Below, piece by piece: positions 33,890 to 43,925 of a DNA stretch of 64,000 nt; the first letter of the stretch is position 1; each line of letters begins with the position of its first letter. The stretch covers positions 112,322,354 through 112,386,353 of the forward strand of contig JBCNJP010000027.1 in assembly GCA_039602395.1 (NCBI GenBank), given 5' to 3'. The DNA is from Deinandra increscens subsp. villosa. Its lineage: Eukaryota; Streptophyta; Magnoliopsida; Asterales; Asteraceae. Under the pieces are notes generated by a model, which saw nothing but the letters and a program-made list of their open reading frames with translations, made no database searches and had not been told where the DNA came from. The translations under genes and the position numbers were made by a program.

Positions 33890-35881
33890 ATGCGCATTCG
33901 TCGTCAGAGGAGTCATTTTTCACCGTTATTTGAGACAGAAATAGTTTTCCATCATCTTCGACACGTGGAGAGCGCATTACCAGTGCCGATGGCCGCACTT
34001 GCAGATCAGAGGCGCACGCTTGCAGATTACGCTCGTCCCAACATCGACGAGACGTTGCCGAGTGTTATCCATCCGCCAGTGGACGTGAATAACTTTCAGA
34101 TTCAGCCTCAGGTCATCACTATGATTATGGACTATGTTCAGTTTGACGGATTACCTAATGATGACCCGATGACCCACATCGTGAACTTCCTTGAAATTTG
34201 CGACACTTTCAAACTTAAGGGGGTCCCCGCAGAGGCAATTCAGTTGCGATTATTCTCATTTTCCCTTCGCGGTGCAGCGAAGGCGTGGCTTCACTCGCTT
34301 CCACCCGGATCCATCACGACATGGGCTATTTTGACACAGAAATTCATCTCAAAGTATTTCCCTCCATCAAAGGTTGCGTTGTTCAAAAACAAAATCTGTT
34401 CCTTCCTTCAGGACAACACAGAGAGTTTATACGAGACGTGGGAGCGATTTAGAGAGTTGTTGAGAAAATATCCATCACATGGGATTCAGCTACACCAGCA
34501 GATACAGATTTTCTACAGCGGTTTACATCCACTCACACGACATACTATCGACACGTCAGCTGGTGGTACATTAAGTAGTAAAACGCCCGAAGAGGCGCAA
34601 GACTTACTTGAGGAGCTTGCTTTAAACGATTATCAGTGGCCGATCACGCAAAGTAAGCCGAACCAGCAGAGAGGAGTACTCCAGGTTGACCCTATTACAG
34701 CTCTATCCATGTAGGTCGAGGCGTTATCGAAGAAAATAGTCAAAATGAAAGTGATGGAGCAGCAGGTGAAGTATTGCGAGCTATGCTCAGGACCCCACGA
34801 CATTACACGTTGTCCTATTGGGGGTAGCACCGATTTCCACGAGCAGTCTGATTTCATGTTCGACCAGGCCCACCCACCACCCAGCAATGCATATAATTAC
34901 AATACGGGGTGGAGGCCTAACAGTTCTAATCCCGCAGTATTTCAGCAGATGCCGCCACCGAGGCAGCAGGGTTACTATAACCCCGAGGTTAGTAGACAGA
35001 TCCCGATCGAGTATACGGGCATGAAGAATTTGACTGACATGATGGCGCAGCTGATACAACAAAATCAAAAATCAACTCTTGACGTGCAGAAAGTGGCTCA
35101 ACAGAATGATATGCGCTTTGTGAAAAATGAGCAGGATATTTCTGTAGTTGCTAAAGAGATAGGAAACCTAAGAGCTCATATGCAAAATATGGAGAGGAAC
35201 ATGAGTCAACTTTCCAAATCGATTTCTAAGAGAAAACCGGGAGGATTATCAGCAAACACAGAGACATATCCTAAGCAATACGTGAATGCAATCTTTTACT
35301 TGAATGGCAGCACCACTTCCGATCCAGGACTGGCAGTTACTGCTAAGCCGGTTGATGATAAGAGTGATGATGATACTGATGAGGAGATTGAGATTGAGTT
35401 AGAGGTTCCTGGGCAGGTGCAATATAGGCTAAGCCCAGCAAGTACAGCACGACCCGAGGAGCCAGTAGTGGAGAAATATGTTCCCCGACCCTACATCCCT
35501 CATATTCCATATCCAGAGAGACTTAGGGACCAGCTTAGGGAAGAGCAGCAGGAGAAACATCACCAGGCCGTCGTTCATCATATTGGAATTAAAGATCACC
35601 CACCCGACCCACCTTCAGTTATTACCAAGTCGACTATATCATTGCAGGCCCCGCCAAAGAAGAAGTGTGGGGATGAATTTAGCGTTAGATTGAAGAAAAA
35701 GCCGCCTAATAAGACATTGAAGGCTTCAGGGAGTGATAGGTCGTGGGTGGTTAATGTGTACGCCATGTACTTGCGAGATCGACATATGGGAGTTGAGCCC
35801 CTATTTGAGGAGTGGCGTGTGCACGAGTCTGATGAGAGCATTTTTGGTAGTGAGGGAGGTCACATCCATGACCCCGGTTGA
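33890..35881 (+). pseudogene. Ath-A gag, interrupted by one stop
   Basis: A single 664-codon frame broken by a TAG at 34712-34714. Gag forms the particle that packages element RNA. The N-terminal part has the retrotransposon gag core (FSFSLRGAAKAWLHSLPPGS, then FISKYFPPSK and ESLYETWERFRELLRKYP), as in Athila gags. After the TAG comes a zinc knuckle CELCSGPHDITRC (about residues 296-308), a Pro/Gln-rich stretch, a predicted coiled coil (MQNMERNMSQLSKSISKRK), an acidic run and a tail ending GGHIHDPG. No protease follows. The ATG chosen is the first in the frame; an internal Met (MAALADQRRTLADYARP, about residue 35) is equally plausible. Confidence 0.82.
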
Positions 35882-38150
35882 CTTAACCGCGGGTTCGAGT
35901 CCGGCTGACGACTCGTAAATAAATTCAGCGCTTGCGGGAGGCAACCGGATTAGTTGGTTACTTTCTTTTGTTTGATTTGTGCGTGTTTAGTTTGACGTTT
36001 AGTAGTTTACTTTGTATTTTAGTTAGTTTGTTTAATTTAGCTGCACTTTTTTTCCTTGTTCTGTTTGATGCGTTTCTTCGAGTTTTGCAGGTTTTACCGA
36101 AGCATGCCACAATTGGAAATTGCATTGACTTATCATTTTGGTATTGCTTCGCGGGGTTGTAGGTAACGCACAGTTTGTGGACCGTGGGTACTCAATCTCC
36201 ATTCTCACGGTCCGGAAATGTGCTTGATATTTTTTGTTATTTTTTAGGATACGGACCGTCACTTCATAAATGACAATCAACGGTCCGTATCAGGGTTTAT
36301 CGGGCATGTTGACTTTTGGTCAAAGCGTATCGTTCACTTCATTAATGACAAACAAACGGTCGCTTTTGGTTAATTGTTCACTTTTCAAAACGTTTAAAAA
36401 TTCTCAAACTTGCCCGATGTCAAGACCCGATCCGCTTATTGCTTTCACTTGAGTTGTGTTTATTTCTAGATTCATCATCGGACCACCAACTACCTTGATT
36501 CACCGGTTTGTGTTGCCGAGGCAGTTCGGGCACCTGTTTGTTAAGAGCTGTCACGATTCGTTTTTAGCGTCCGGACACTGGCACACCACATGATAGGGGA
36601 GTAGTTCGGTTCCCTTTCCCCTTTAATTTGTTTGTTTATCGTACATTAGGGACAATGTATGAATTAAGTGTGGGGATGAGGGTAGATTGAACTGAAATTG
36701 CTTAAAATTGTGAAAATTTTTTGAATTTTCTTATCATATCCCCCTGTTTTTAGTTGAAATTGAGATTTTTGCCCGTCTTTTTGCACATGGAAGTGGGCCC
36801 GTTGATGTAATTCGTGTCGTTTTGCTCGCCTATGTATACGATGCTTGTCTCGAGTCAAAACCTTTTCTTCGAGTATCTTGAAAAAGTATTTCCAAGCAAG
36901 TGTTTTTCAAATAAAATCAATAAATGGGATGCTTTACTTAGTGAAACTTTCGGATGGGGGATTGATAGCTTGCATCATATCGGTAGCCTTTATCCATCCG
37001 TTTTCGTGAGATATTTGAGCTTTTAATTGCATTATTTATTACATGATTGTTCTCACTTTCGTTTGGTTGAGTGTATGCCATCATGCACTTTCATTTTAGA
37101 ACTGGTGTTGTTTATACGCGTTGAGATCATGAACCTAGAATTGGGCATAGAAATGATAGAGGCACTAGGACTAAACCCCTTTGATTTAGCCTTTTTCTTT
37201 GATTTTATCATTTTTCCTACCCTAAAACATCATCCCTTAGAAAACCCGTTGAGCCTTTTTCCTTCTCGTTTGATTTTCCCACTTTTTGACCCATTTAGCC
37301 TTTTGATTAGCCTTTATTTTGTTCTTAAACCCCTATGTGAAGAATCCGGATTAGTTTTGGACTTTGTGTATATATATATATACTGGTTAGTTTCATCAAG
37401 TCATATTTAGTTAAAAAAATTAGTGATTAAATGTGATTCTCCTAGTACTCAATCTCCATTCTAGGAATTCATATGAGATTGAAAAAAAAAAGAAAGAAAA
37501 AAAAATTGGAAAAAAAATGCAGAATATTCTAGCTCATTATTGGAGGTCATAGACCTAAGATAAAGCTGAAAAAAATAGAGTTTTTCTTAGTTTATGTTTT
37601 CGGGTCAAATTACCCGACTTTGAGTTATTTATGTAAATAGTTTTTCTTTTAGTTTGTTTATTAACTTTTCCGGATTTCTAAACACTTCGCCACTTTCACA
37701 TTCCCATTCCATACCCTAAACCCTAGCCTAACGTTACAACCCTTTTGAAAGTCCTCTTGATTTATGTTCGGTTTTACGTTGTTTGGTGGAGATGCGATTT
37801 CGATACAAGCTTATGACAATGAAGTGTATGTTTGGCCTTGAGTGATCCACTTAAATCGATGATCTTTTTAATCATCTATCCACTAAATTTCACCAAGTTG
37901 AGTGATCATTGTGAGGGGTATGATGCTTGTTTGATTGAACCTTGGTGTGTGTTGAACTAGTAAGCATTTCCATGTTTTTAAATAAATGTCATAATTGCTT
38001 GTTGGATTGTCAATCTTTTGAAAAGTGTAAATCTTGAGAATTGGCGATGCATGCGGGCTTGAGTAGTTGCATTGGGTTGGGTAGGATGTCACGTTTTCAA
38101 TTGGCTTGTGGAAGTGTTGCATAAGATTTTTGCTTGAGGGCAAGCAAAGT
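35882..38150 (+). other. Ath-A 3' non-coding region with conserved-loop hairpins
   Basis: 2.3 kb without coding where pol would normally be. It contains an internal PPT-like TTAAGTGTGGGGATGAGG at 36664-36681, an A-rich tract near 37480-37520, a TA run near 37369-37382, and hairpins: 36179-36213 (8-bp stem), 36248-36291 (12-bp stem), a related one near 36323-36368, and 37440-37466 (6-bp stem). The short ORFs here have no family features. Confidence 0.6.
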
Positions 38151-38167
38151 TTAAGTGTGGGGATATT
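38151..38167 (+). other. Ath-A polypurine tract
   Basis: TTAAGTGTGGGGATATT directly before the 3' LTR. This is the usual form in Athila-like elements. Confidence 0.8.
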
Positions 38168-40087
38168 TGATGCGTAGCATCTTTTGCATAAAAAATAAAT
38201 ACATAAAGTCCACATTTAAATTTGTTTTTGAATGAAAATTATTAAAATTGGTGCTTAATTGTTTATTATTTAAATTATTGATTTTAGATTGGGTTTTTTT
38301 AATTAAATTTGAGAAATATATATTTTCACATTTAAATTGGGTTTTTAATTGAGAATATTATAATGTGATATTTATTGGTGTGCTTATTTATTGAATTTTA
38401 GGTGGTTGGATTGTGCGCGATGATTTTAGAAGAAAAACAAAATTTACAGAAGCGAATTGGAGCTCGGATGAAGAAGTTATGGTCAAAAGAAAAAAATAAA
38501 TAAATAAAATAATAATACAAACAACAGCCCAGCATGGATGAGCGGCCCTGTTCCCTTTATTTGAAGTAGCAGCCCAGCAGAAGTCGCAGCAGGCCCAGAC
38601 AGAAGCCCAGCAACCCAGCAAAAATAATTAAAATAAAACGATTTAAAGGCCCCTGGATTGGAACGGGTGACCTTAGGCTTCTCAGGCGCACAAATTACCA
38701 CCAGGGCAGCGGCCCCTTATGGTTTTCTTTTCGCTTCAACTGCCTTTTATCTTCTTCTGATTAAGCCCAGAAAATCCAGCCCTAATCTGATCGCGACCTG
38801 GTCATGTCTTAACCCTATTTTTTCGCTATAAAGGCTTTGAGGCCGCCGTTTTTCTTAAAAGAAACACCCCATATCACTTCCAAAAACCCTAGAACACATT
38901 TTTGAAGATCAAGGGAGGATTGGAGGTCAAGATTGAAGCTTTTTAAACCGAAATCTGAAGATTTAAAGCTCTAACGGGTTGGGTCTTCATACAAGCTTTG
39001 GTTTTTGGTATTTTAATCTTGTTCTTCATCATGGTCAGTCCCAAGATTGCATTTTTATTGTTTCAAAACATGTTTCTTGGCTGATTGTGCATTGTATCAC
39101 TTAGATTTGATGAATTTAGGCCTAGTTTGACTTTCTACTTTGACTTTTTGACATGATCTTGTGAAATTGCTCTTTGATTCTGATTTGGATGCCTAGGATG
39201 AACATGTATGCATATTTATCTTCTGTTTTTATCATGTTATGTGGGCTATTTGATGTGGAATGTAGAACTGCAACCATTTATTGATTAGCTTATTGTTAAT
39301 CGGTTGACTTTTTGGAGTTTATTGATTAATGCATGATCCGGAGACCTCCTACATGATAATATGATACGGATTTGGGGCTGAATTTGTATGCATTTATATG
39401 AGATTGAGTTGACCAATTCATTTCATGTACTAGGAAATAGCTACGCATTGTTTAGTGAGTTTTGGTGCTTATAACCATAAGATTCGAGCTCGCTTATTCG
39501 TGTTTAGAGTTTTCTAGGTCCTAGGCTATTCATTTCAGAATCATTGCATGTGTTAGGGGCCATTTAGAGAGACTTTTCTTGTGATTTCCTTTTATGTGTG
39601 CGTTTAGTCCGCTTTGACCAAAGCGATTAGACCATTGGGCATTTTTACATAGTTTTTCTATCTGAGCTTCATTTAGGATACCTTAGTGATTAGGATGTGT
39701 CTATAGTCCTATTTCATTTTGGTTTTCATCCTTAGTGGATAGTGACCGTGTTGAATAGTCAAACTAGGGGTCTTATTGGGTTTAGAGGATTCTTTTCTAG
39801 GTGATACTTTTCTCCGACTAATTTTTCCATCGTGTTACCCGGTTTTTTATCTGTTTTAGTTTTTCTGCTTAGTTTTTAGTGTTAGTTCTCAAAATCATTT
39901 TCATCGGTTAGATATTAGCAAAGATCCAGTATTGGGAGTCTACATACGCGTCCACGGATTGATATCCGGTTCTTACCAATACTCTATTGCATACGACGGG
40001 TTCACTGCCCTGGTGTGTAGTTTGGTCACTTGGTATTTACCATTTAAAACTTGACCACATTTTTATATATCCAAATTTTACGCATCA
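38168..40087 (+). repeat. Ath-A 3' LTR
   Basis: 1,920 bp, TGATGCGTAGC to ACGCATCA, colinear with 27301-29218. TATA-like CTATAAAG at 38826-38833. Followed by ACCAT and the Sire-B integrase. Confidence 0.88.
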
Positions 40088-41140
40088 ACCATTTTGTTGT
40101 GGAGTTCTAGGAGCACTGAATTGTCTCACAATTCCCTTCTCCTCACAAAATGAATTCAGAACATGATTTTTGAATTCTGTGCCATTGTCACATCGGATTG
40201 TTTTGACCTTGAGATTTGATTGATTTTCTAAATTAATTACAATAGTTTTCAGCAATTCAGCAGTTTCATCTTTTGTTTTGAGAAAGAAACCCAAGTATAT
40301 CTTGAAAATTCATCAATTATCACAAAACATTATGACCTTTTTCCTAAACTCATTACTCTAGTTGGACCAAATAAATCCATGTGTAAAAGCTCTAGAGGTT
40401 TTGAAATAGAAGACTCAACTTTTGGCTTAAAGGAGGTTATGTGTTGCTTGCCCTTGAGACATGGCACACAGTTTACAGAACATGCAAAATGCTTGTTAGG
40501 AAGACCCTTAACCAAGCCAAGATTCACAATTCTGTTCATGTTTTTGTAGTTCACATGACCTAACCTTCTATGCCACAGATCAGATTCGTGAACTGAGGCT
40601 TTGGATACAAAGCAAGCAGTGCCACATGAGGGTGTAGCAAGTGACATATCCAAAATGTATAATCCATCTCTCCTGGGTGCCTTAAGCATTATTAGTTCAT
40701 CAGGAATTTTGACACCAGGTTTGAGGACTATGGCCTCTTTCTCATTAAACATTAAATTCAAATTCTTGTCACACATTTATGAGACACTAGGCAGGTTGAA
40801 ATTTAATGTATCAACAAAATTGACTCTGTTAAATTTTACAAGTCCATTTGTCACATCACCTTGTGCTGTGATATGGCCTTTTGTGCTTCCAAAGGCAACT
40901 GGTCCTCCATTGATTCTTTTTGTGTTTTCCAGAATGTGCTTATTCCTTGTCATGTGGCAAGTGCATCCACTGTCAACTACCCATAGGCTATTTTGGCCTT
41001 AATTTTGCACCTGCACATATCTGAATTGATTAATTTCTATAGGGGACCCAAGCCTGAGTGGTCTTGGGTCTGCCATAAACATCATTATACTTATACTCCT
41101 TAAGTACTAATGTATTTAAGACTGGAGCTTCATTAAGCAG
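40088..41140 (-). pseudogene. Sire-B protease/integrase, original copy C
   Basis: The parental copy of fragments A and B. The same protease (DSGCTCHM) and integrase N-terminal motifs are present and the frame carries the same TAA codons. Unlike A and B it continues past CATTAAG into CAGATCATCG and the gag-pol linker, so this is the untouched host sequence. Confidence 0.88.
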
Positions 41141-41780
41141 ATCATCGTTGTCAAAACTGAAGTTCTCATATTGAGTACTTGTTTGACTAGACCTTTCACC
41201 TTTGGTGTTCTATCTCTCAGCAATTTTTCTATTCCTATATTATTTAAACTTCCTTTTCTTGTTGGTTAATTTCTTAAAATTTTCATTTTCTTGATTGACC
41301 AACTTAGTTCTCTCAGGTGATTTTAAAAATCTTTGTGGAAAGTGTTGATTTTGATTTGAACTCCCCCCTGAAGTGGAACACAGTGATTTCCACTTGAACT
41401 TTTAGCAAAGACTTTTTCAGATTGGTTAAATTTGCTGTTTCTTGAAAAGTTTTCTCTAGAGGTAATCTTTCCTTTAGAAGGATTTCTTCTTCCTTGAGCT
41501 TCAAAATGCTCAAACCCATCAGCAAAATGTACATGTGGTCTCTACTTTGGAGCAGTAGCTGATCTGGGTTGAGTTTTGTTTTCCGGTTGAACATGAGTTC
41601 GAGCGGAAAAATGTTCCGCCTAAACTTCAACTGGAAAACGATTTTGCTTTAAAACCGAGAAACTTCCATTTCTATCATTACCAATTAAGACCCTGTTAGA
41701 ATCAGATCCAACATGCTTCAAAGTGTGGTTTCTTACAGGTGAAATTCTTCCTGTGATTTTCTTTTGAAAATTAGCTTTTG
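41141..41780 (-). pseudogene. Sire-B gag C-terminal / gag-pol linker, truncated
   Basis: Minus-strand coding with basic, Asn/Ser-rich text (for example HVGSDSNRVLIGNDRNGSF and HFADGFEHFEAQGRRNPSK), broken by stops. The Sire-B word TTCCGGTTGAAC and relatives occur at about 41580-41640. It peters out near 41780, where sequence homologous to the opposite-strand gag of Sire-D begins. The rest of Sire-B gag and its 5' LTR are absent. Confidence 0.55.
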
Positions 41781-41864
41781 GTTACAAAACAGGTTTTGGA
41801 ATCGAAAATGGTGGAAAAGGTTACACAAGAAATGTTTGAGATTTATCAAGGAAAGGTGGAAAAG
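41781..41864 (+). pseudogene. Sire-D gag coiled-coil fragment, left of the Sire-C insertion
   Basis: Plus-strand reading VTKQVLESKMVEKVTQEMFEIYQGKVEK continues directly into VTQEIFDAHDKVRREKSL at 48044 once Sire-C is removed. It repeats a VTQE-type unit, as a coiled coil would. Left edge approximate. Confidence 0.6.
41860..41864. repeat. target-site duplication of Sire-C (AAAAG), left
   Basis: AAAAG before the LTR, matched by AAAAG at 48044-48048 after the other LTR. Confidence 0.85.
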
Positions 41865-42213
41865 TGAAAATGCGTGAGCATCGGATCGTCTACTCGATCT
41901 AGCTAATCGGACATCAAAACGTAAATAACCGATTGTTTTATTGATCAAACGAGAACAATTACAATCAGTAAACCACAGAGAATTGACACAAAGAAACACA
42001 CTCAGAAACACACACTTAAGATTTGCTCACTCGCTCAGAACTACAAAACACAAAGACCAAACTACTATTTATACACGACTGGCCGAACTCCCACCGAACC
42101 CCAGGTTCGGCCGGTCCGAACTTCAGGTTTGGACCTAGTTCGGCCAACCCTATATTGGCTTGAACTTGGTCTTCATTCGATACTTCACACGACGCACATT
42201 TCAGGTATCAACA
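41865..42213 (-). repeat. Sire-C 3' LTR
   Basis: On minus: TGTTGATACC...CATTTTCA. TATA box seen as CTATTTATA at 42065-42073. A minus-strand AATAAA lies downstream in R/U5 near 41937. The upstream word cluster is at 42083-42143. Confidence 0.92.
42083..42143 (-). promoter_or_regulatory. CCGAAC/GTTCGG word cluster upstream of Sire-C TATA box
   Basis: CCGAAC at 42083, 42094 and 42116, with GGTTCGG at 42104, GGTTTGG at 42126 and GTTCGG at 42138. It lies just upstream of the TATA box in sense orientation. The other LTR has the same cluster at 47913-47973. Confidence 0.65.
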
Positions 42214-42226
42214 AACTCCCCCTCGT
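42214..42226 (-). other. Sire-C polypurine tract
   Basis: Minus-strand CGAGGGGGAGTT abuts the LTR. Further AGGGGGAG-type tracts lie upstream (plus-strand near 42287 and 43668), in keeping with multiple PPTs of Sireviruses. Confidence 0.85.
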
Positions 42227-43925
42227 CGTGTGCAGTATCTCTTATCTTTTCTTCTCAATATCATCAACTATGTATCTTCAATCAAGCTCCCCCTCAAGTA
42301 AAGAATCCGTTTATCCAATGAAATGAATCTTCGAACAAACTCCTCCTCAACTCAATCGTAACTTGATCTTGAATACTTTGACGATATCTAGTATATCTCT
42401 GGTCTTTATCAACAGCTTCAGAAGACTTGAAGTTGTGATAGCTTGCACAACAGCATCCTGCATTAATACTTAAATAATCTTGGCGCAAAATGTCTCTTCG
42501 AGACTCCAAGATATGATTTTGAAAATGATTATATATCACGTGTTGATCAGATCTAAAATAAAGCAGAAACAAAATCTTTTTGGCTTTTTGAAACTTTATA
42601 TCAAAACACACCAAAAATCTTTTTGTACTTTTCTTGATATGAAATGAAATTATAACACAAAATCAGACACTATTTTTGGTATGAGAAAGATCACTATATG
42701 GGATCATATTGATCATAACGCACTGAACTACACTTCAATTTCAATTAATTGAAGCACACAAGTCATGTCGATTGCTGATATAATTTGTCCATTTTAAGCT
42801 CAGACAGAATCATACTCATAACATCTGGATATGTTAAGGTATTGATTAGATTTGCTTTGACCAGTGTACCCCATACTATCAGACATATTCAGACATTTTT
42901 CTGTTTTTCTTTCTTTTTCTTTTGTGTGATTGCATTTGTGAACTTTCACATTGCATACTATTTTTCATGATACAATCAACTGTGTTCCATGCAAAAAGAA
43001 ATAAGAACGTTAAATCGTCTACCTTAAGGTCGATCTTTCGATACGCAGATAAGGCCTCGGATTTAACAAAATAAGAAAAATAAAACAAGTTGAAGTTGTA
43101 TAACTCAACAACAATCAGGTCGGTACTCCCGTACACGCAGAGAAAGTCCGATGAGTTATACGGAACACCAAAGAAAATAAAGCAGAACGTCAAACGAACA
43201 ACGATCAGGTCGATCTTTCGATACGCAGAGAAAGTCCGATCGTTTGACAAAAAAAAGAAAATCAAACAAGATTAAATCTTTGCAAAATGAACACATGTAT
43301 ACACAGTAACTTCTCATTTTGAATTTCACACTTATTTTTCTTTTTGTGTCATGACATATGTATCAAGATGTTATCCACATGGTCAAGCATTAGTATTTAG
43401 TGTATATCACATTTGAATACTTTCTGATTTGTCAAGCCTACCAAGCACATCAATCAATGAGCTTATGGCCCTTTCATCTACTTTATCCATGAGTCAGATA
43501 CGTATGCCAATGTACCATCATTTCCCAATGATCAATTTCTCACAATCTTATATTTTGCATGTATTCACCTTCCTTCATTATATATTTTGCATGTATTCAC
43601 ATTCTCCCCATACCATGCATTTTCTCAATTACTCGACCTAGTTCGGCCAACCCCTTACTTACAATTCTCCCCCTTAAAATGAAAAATCTATTTTTGGATT
43701 TTCATTTTACACAAAAATAAGACTCTATTTTTGGCTTTTGGAGAAAAACGTAAGCAAAGAAAATTGATCAATCAACACGGATATGTTTCAGGGTTTAGAA
43801 TTCAGACAATTTGCAGGTTAGAAAAATATTTCACGAAATTTAAGTTAAAACAGAATACTCCTCCATCGACAATTTTTCAATCATCGATAGGTCTTCTAGA
43901 AGTACCTGCACACTGGACAACCTGA
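42227..43925 (-). other. Sire-C 3' non-coding region
   Basis: 1.7 kb between gag stop and PPT, with no credible ORF. It carries the three hairpin units (43009-43248) and PPT-like tracts. Colinear homologous sequence exists in inverse orientation in Sire-D (49372-51080), so the region is conserved between copies while being non-coding. Confidence 0.75.
43009..43248 (-). ncRNA. three tandem hairpins with exchanged stems (candidate structured RNA)
   Basis: Units at 43009-43067, 43098-43161 and 43189-43248, about 90 bp apart. Outer stems are fully complementary but differ: GTTAAATC/GATTTAAC, GTATAACTCA/TGAGTTATAC, GTCAAACGA/TCGTTTGAC. In the sense strand units 2 and 3 share a core TCGGACTTTCTCTGCG...GACCTGAT; unit 1 keeps only part of it. 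Each ends in a small inner hairpin closed by a GNRA loop: ATC-GAAA-GAT in units 1 and 3, GTAC-GGGA-GTAC in unit 2. The swapped stems argue that pairing, not sequence, is kept. Sire-D retains the unit 3 homologue with its terminal pair changed to G-U. Role unknown (packaging, export or stability are guesses). Confidence 0.6.

Larger units (their letters stand above)
27301..40087 (+). mobile_element. Ath-A: Athila-like gag-only element with rearranged 5' side
   Basis: A gypsy element inserted in the Sire-B integrase between the codons for Asn-Gly and Val-Ala. LTR ends are TGATGCG...ACGCATCA. Flanks are GCCGT (27296-27300) and ACCAT (40088-40092), a 5-bp TSD differing by two G/A transitions. Parts: full LTR 27301-29218, two 2,227-bp tandem units, a partial LTR to 33673, tRNA-Asp-like primer site, gag 33890-35881, 2.3 kb non-coding, polypurine tract and LTR 38168-40087. 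There is no protease, reverse transcriptase or integrase of its own. It matches the concept of gag-only terminal-repeat elements (TR-GAG), which borrow pol. Confidence 0.82.

Noticed and set aside
33890..35881. an endogenous plant pararetrovirus
   Set aside because: No movement protein or caulimovirus polymerase motif; LTRs, tRNA-Asp primer site and PPT identify a gypsy retrotransposon.
42785..43275. short ORFs across the hairpin region
   Set aside because: They are on both strands, lack family features and fall in sequence whose conserved property is base pairing.
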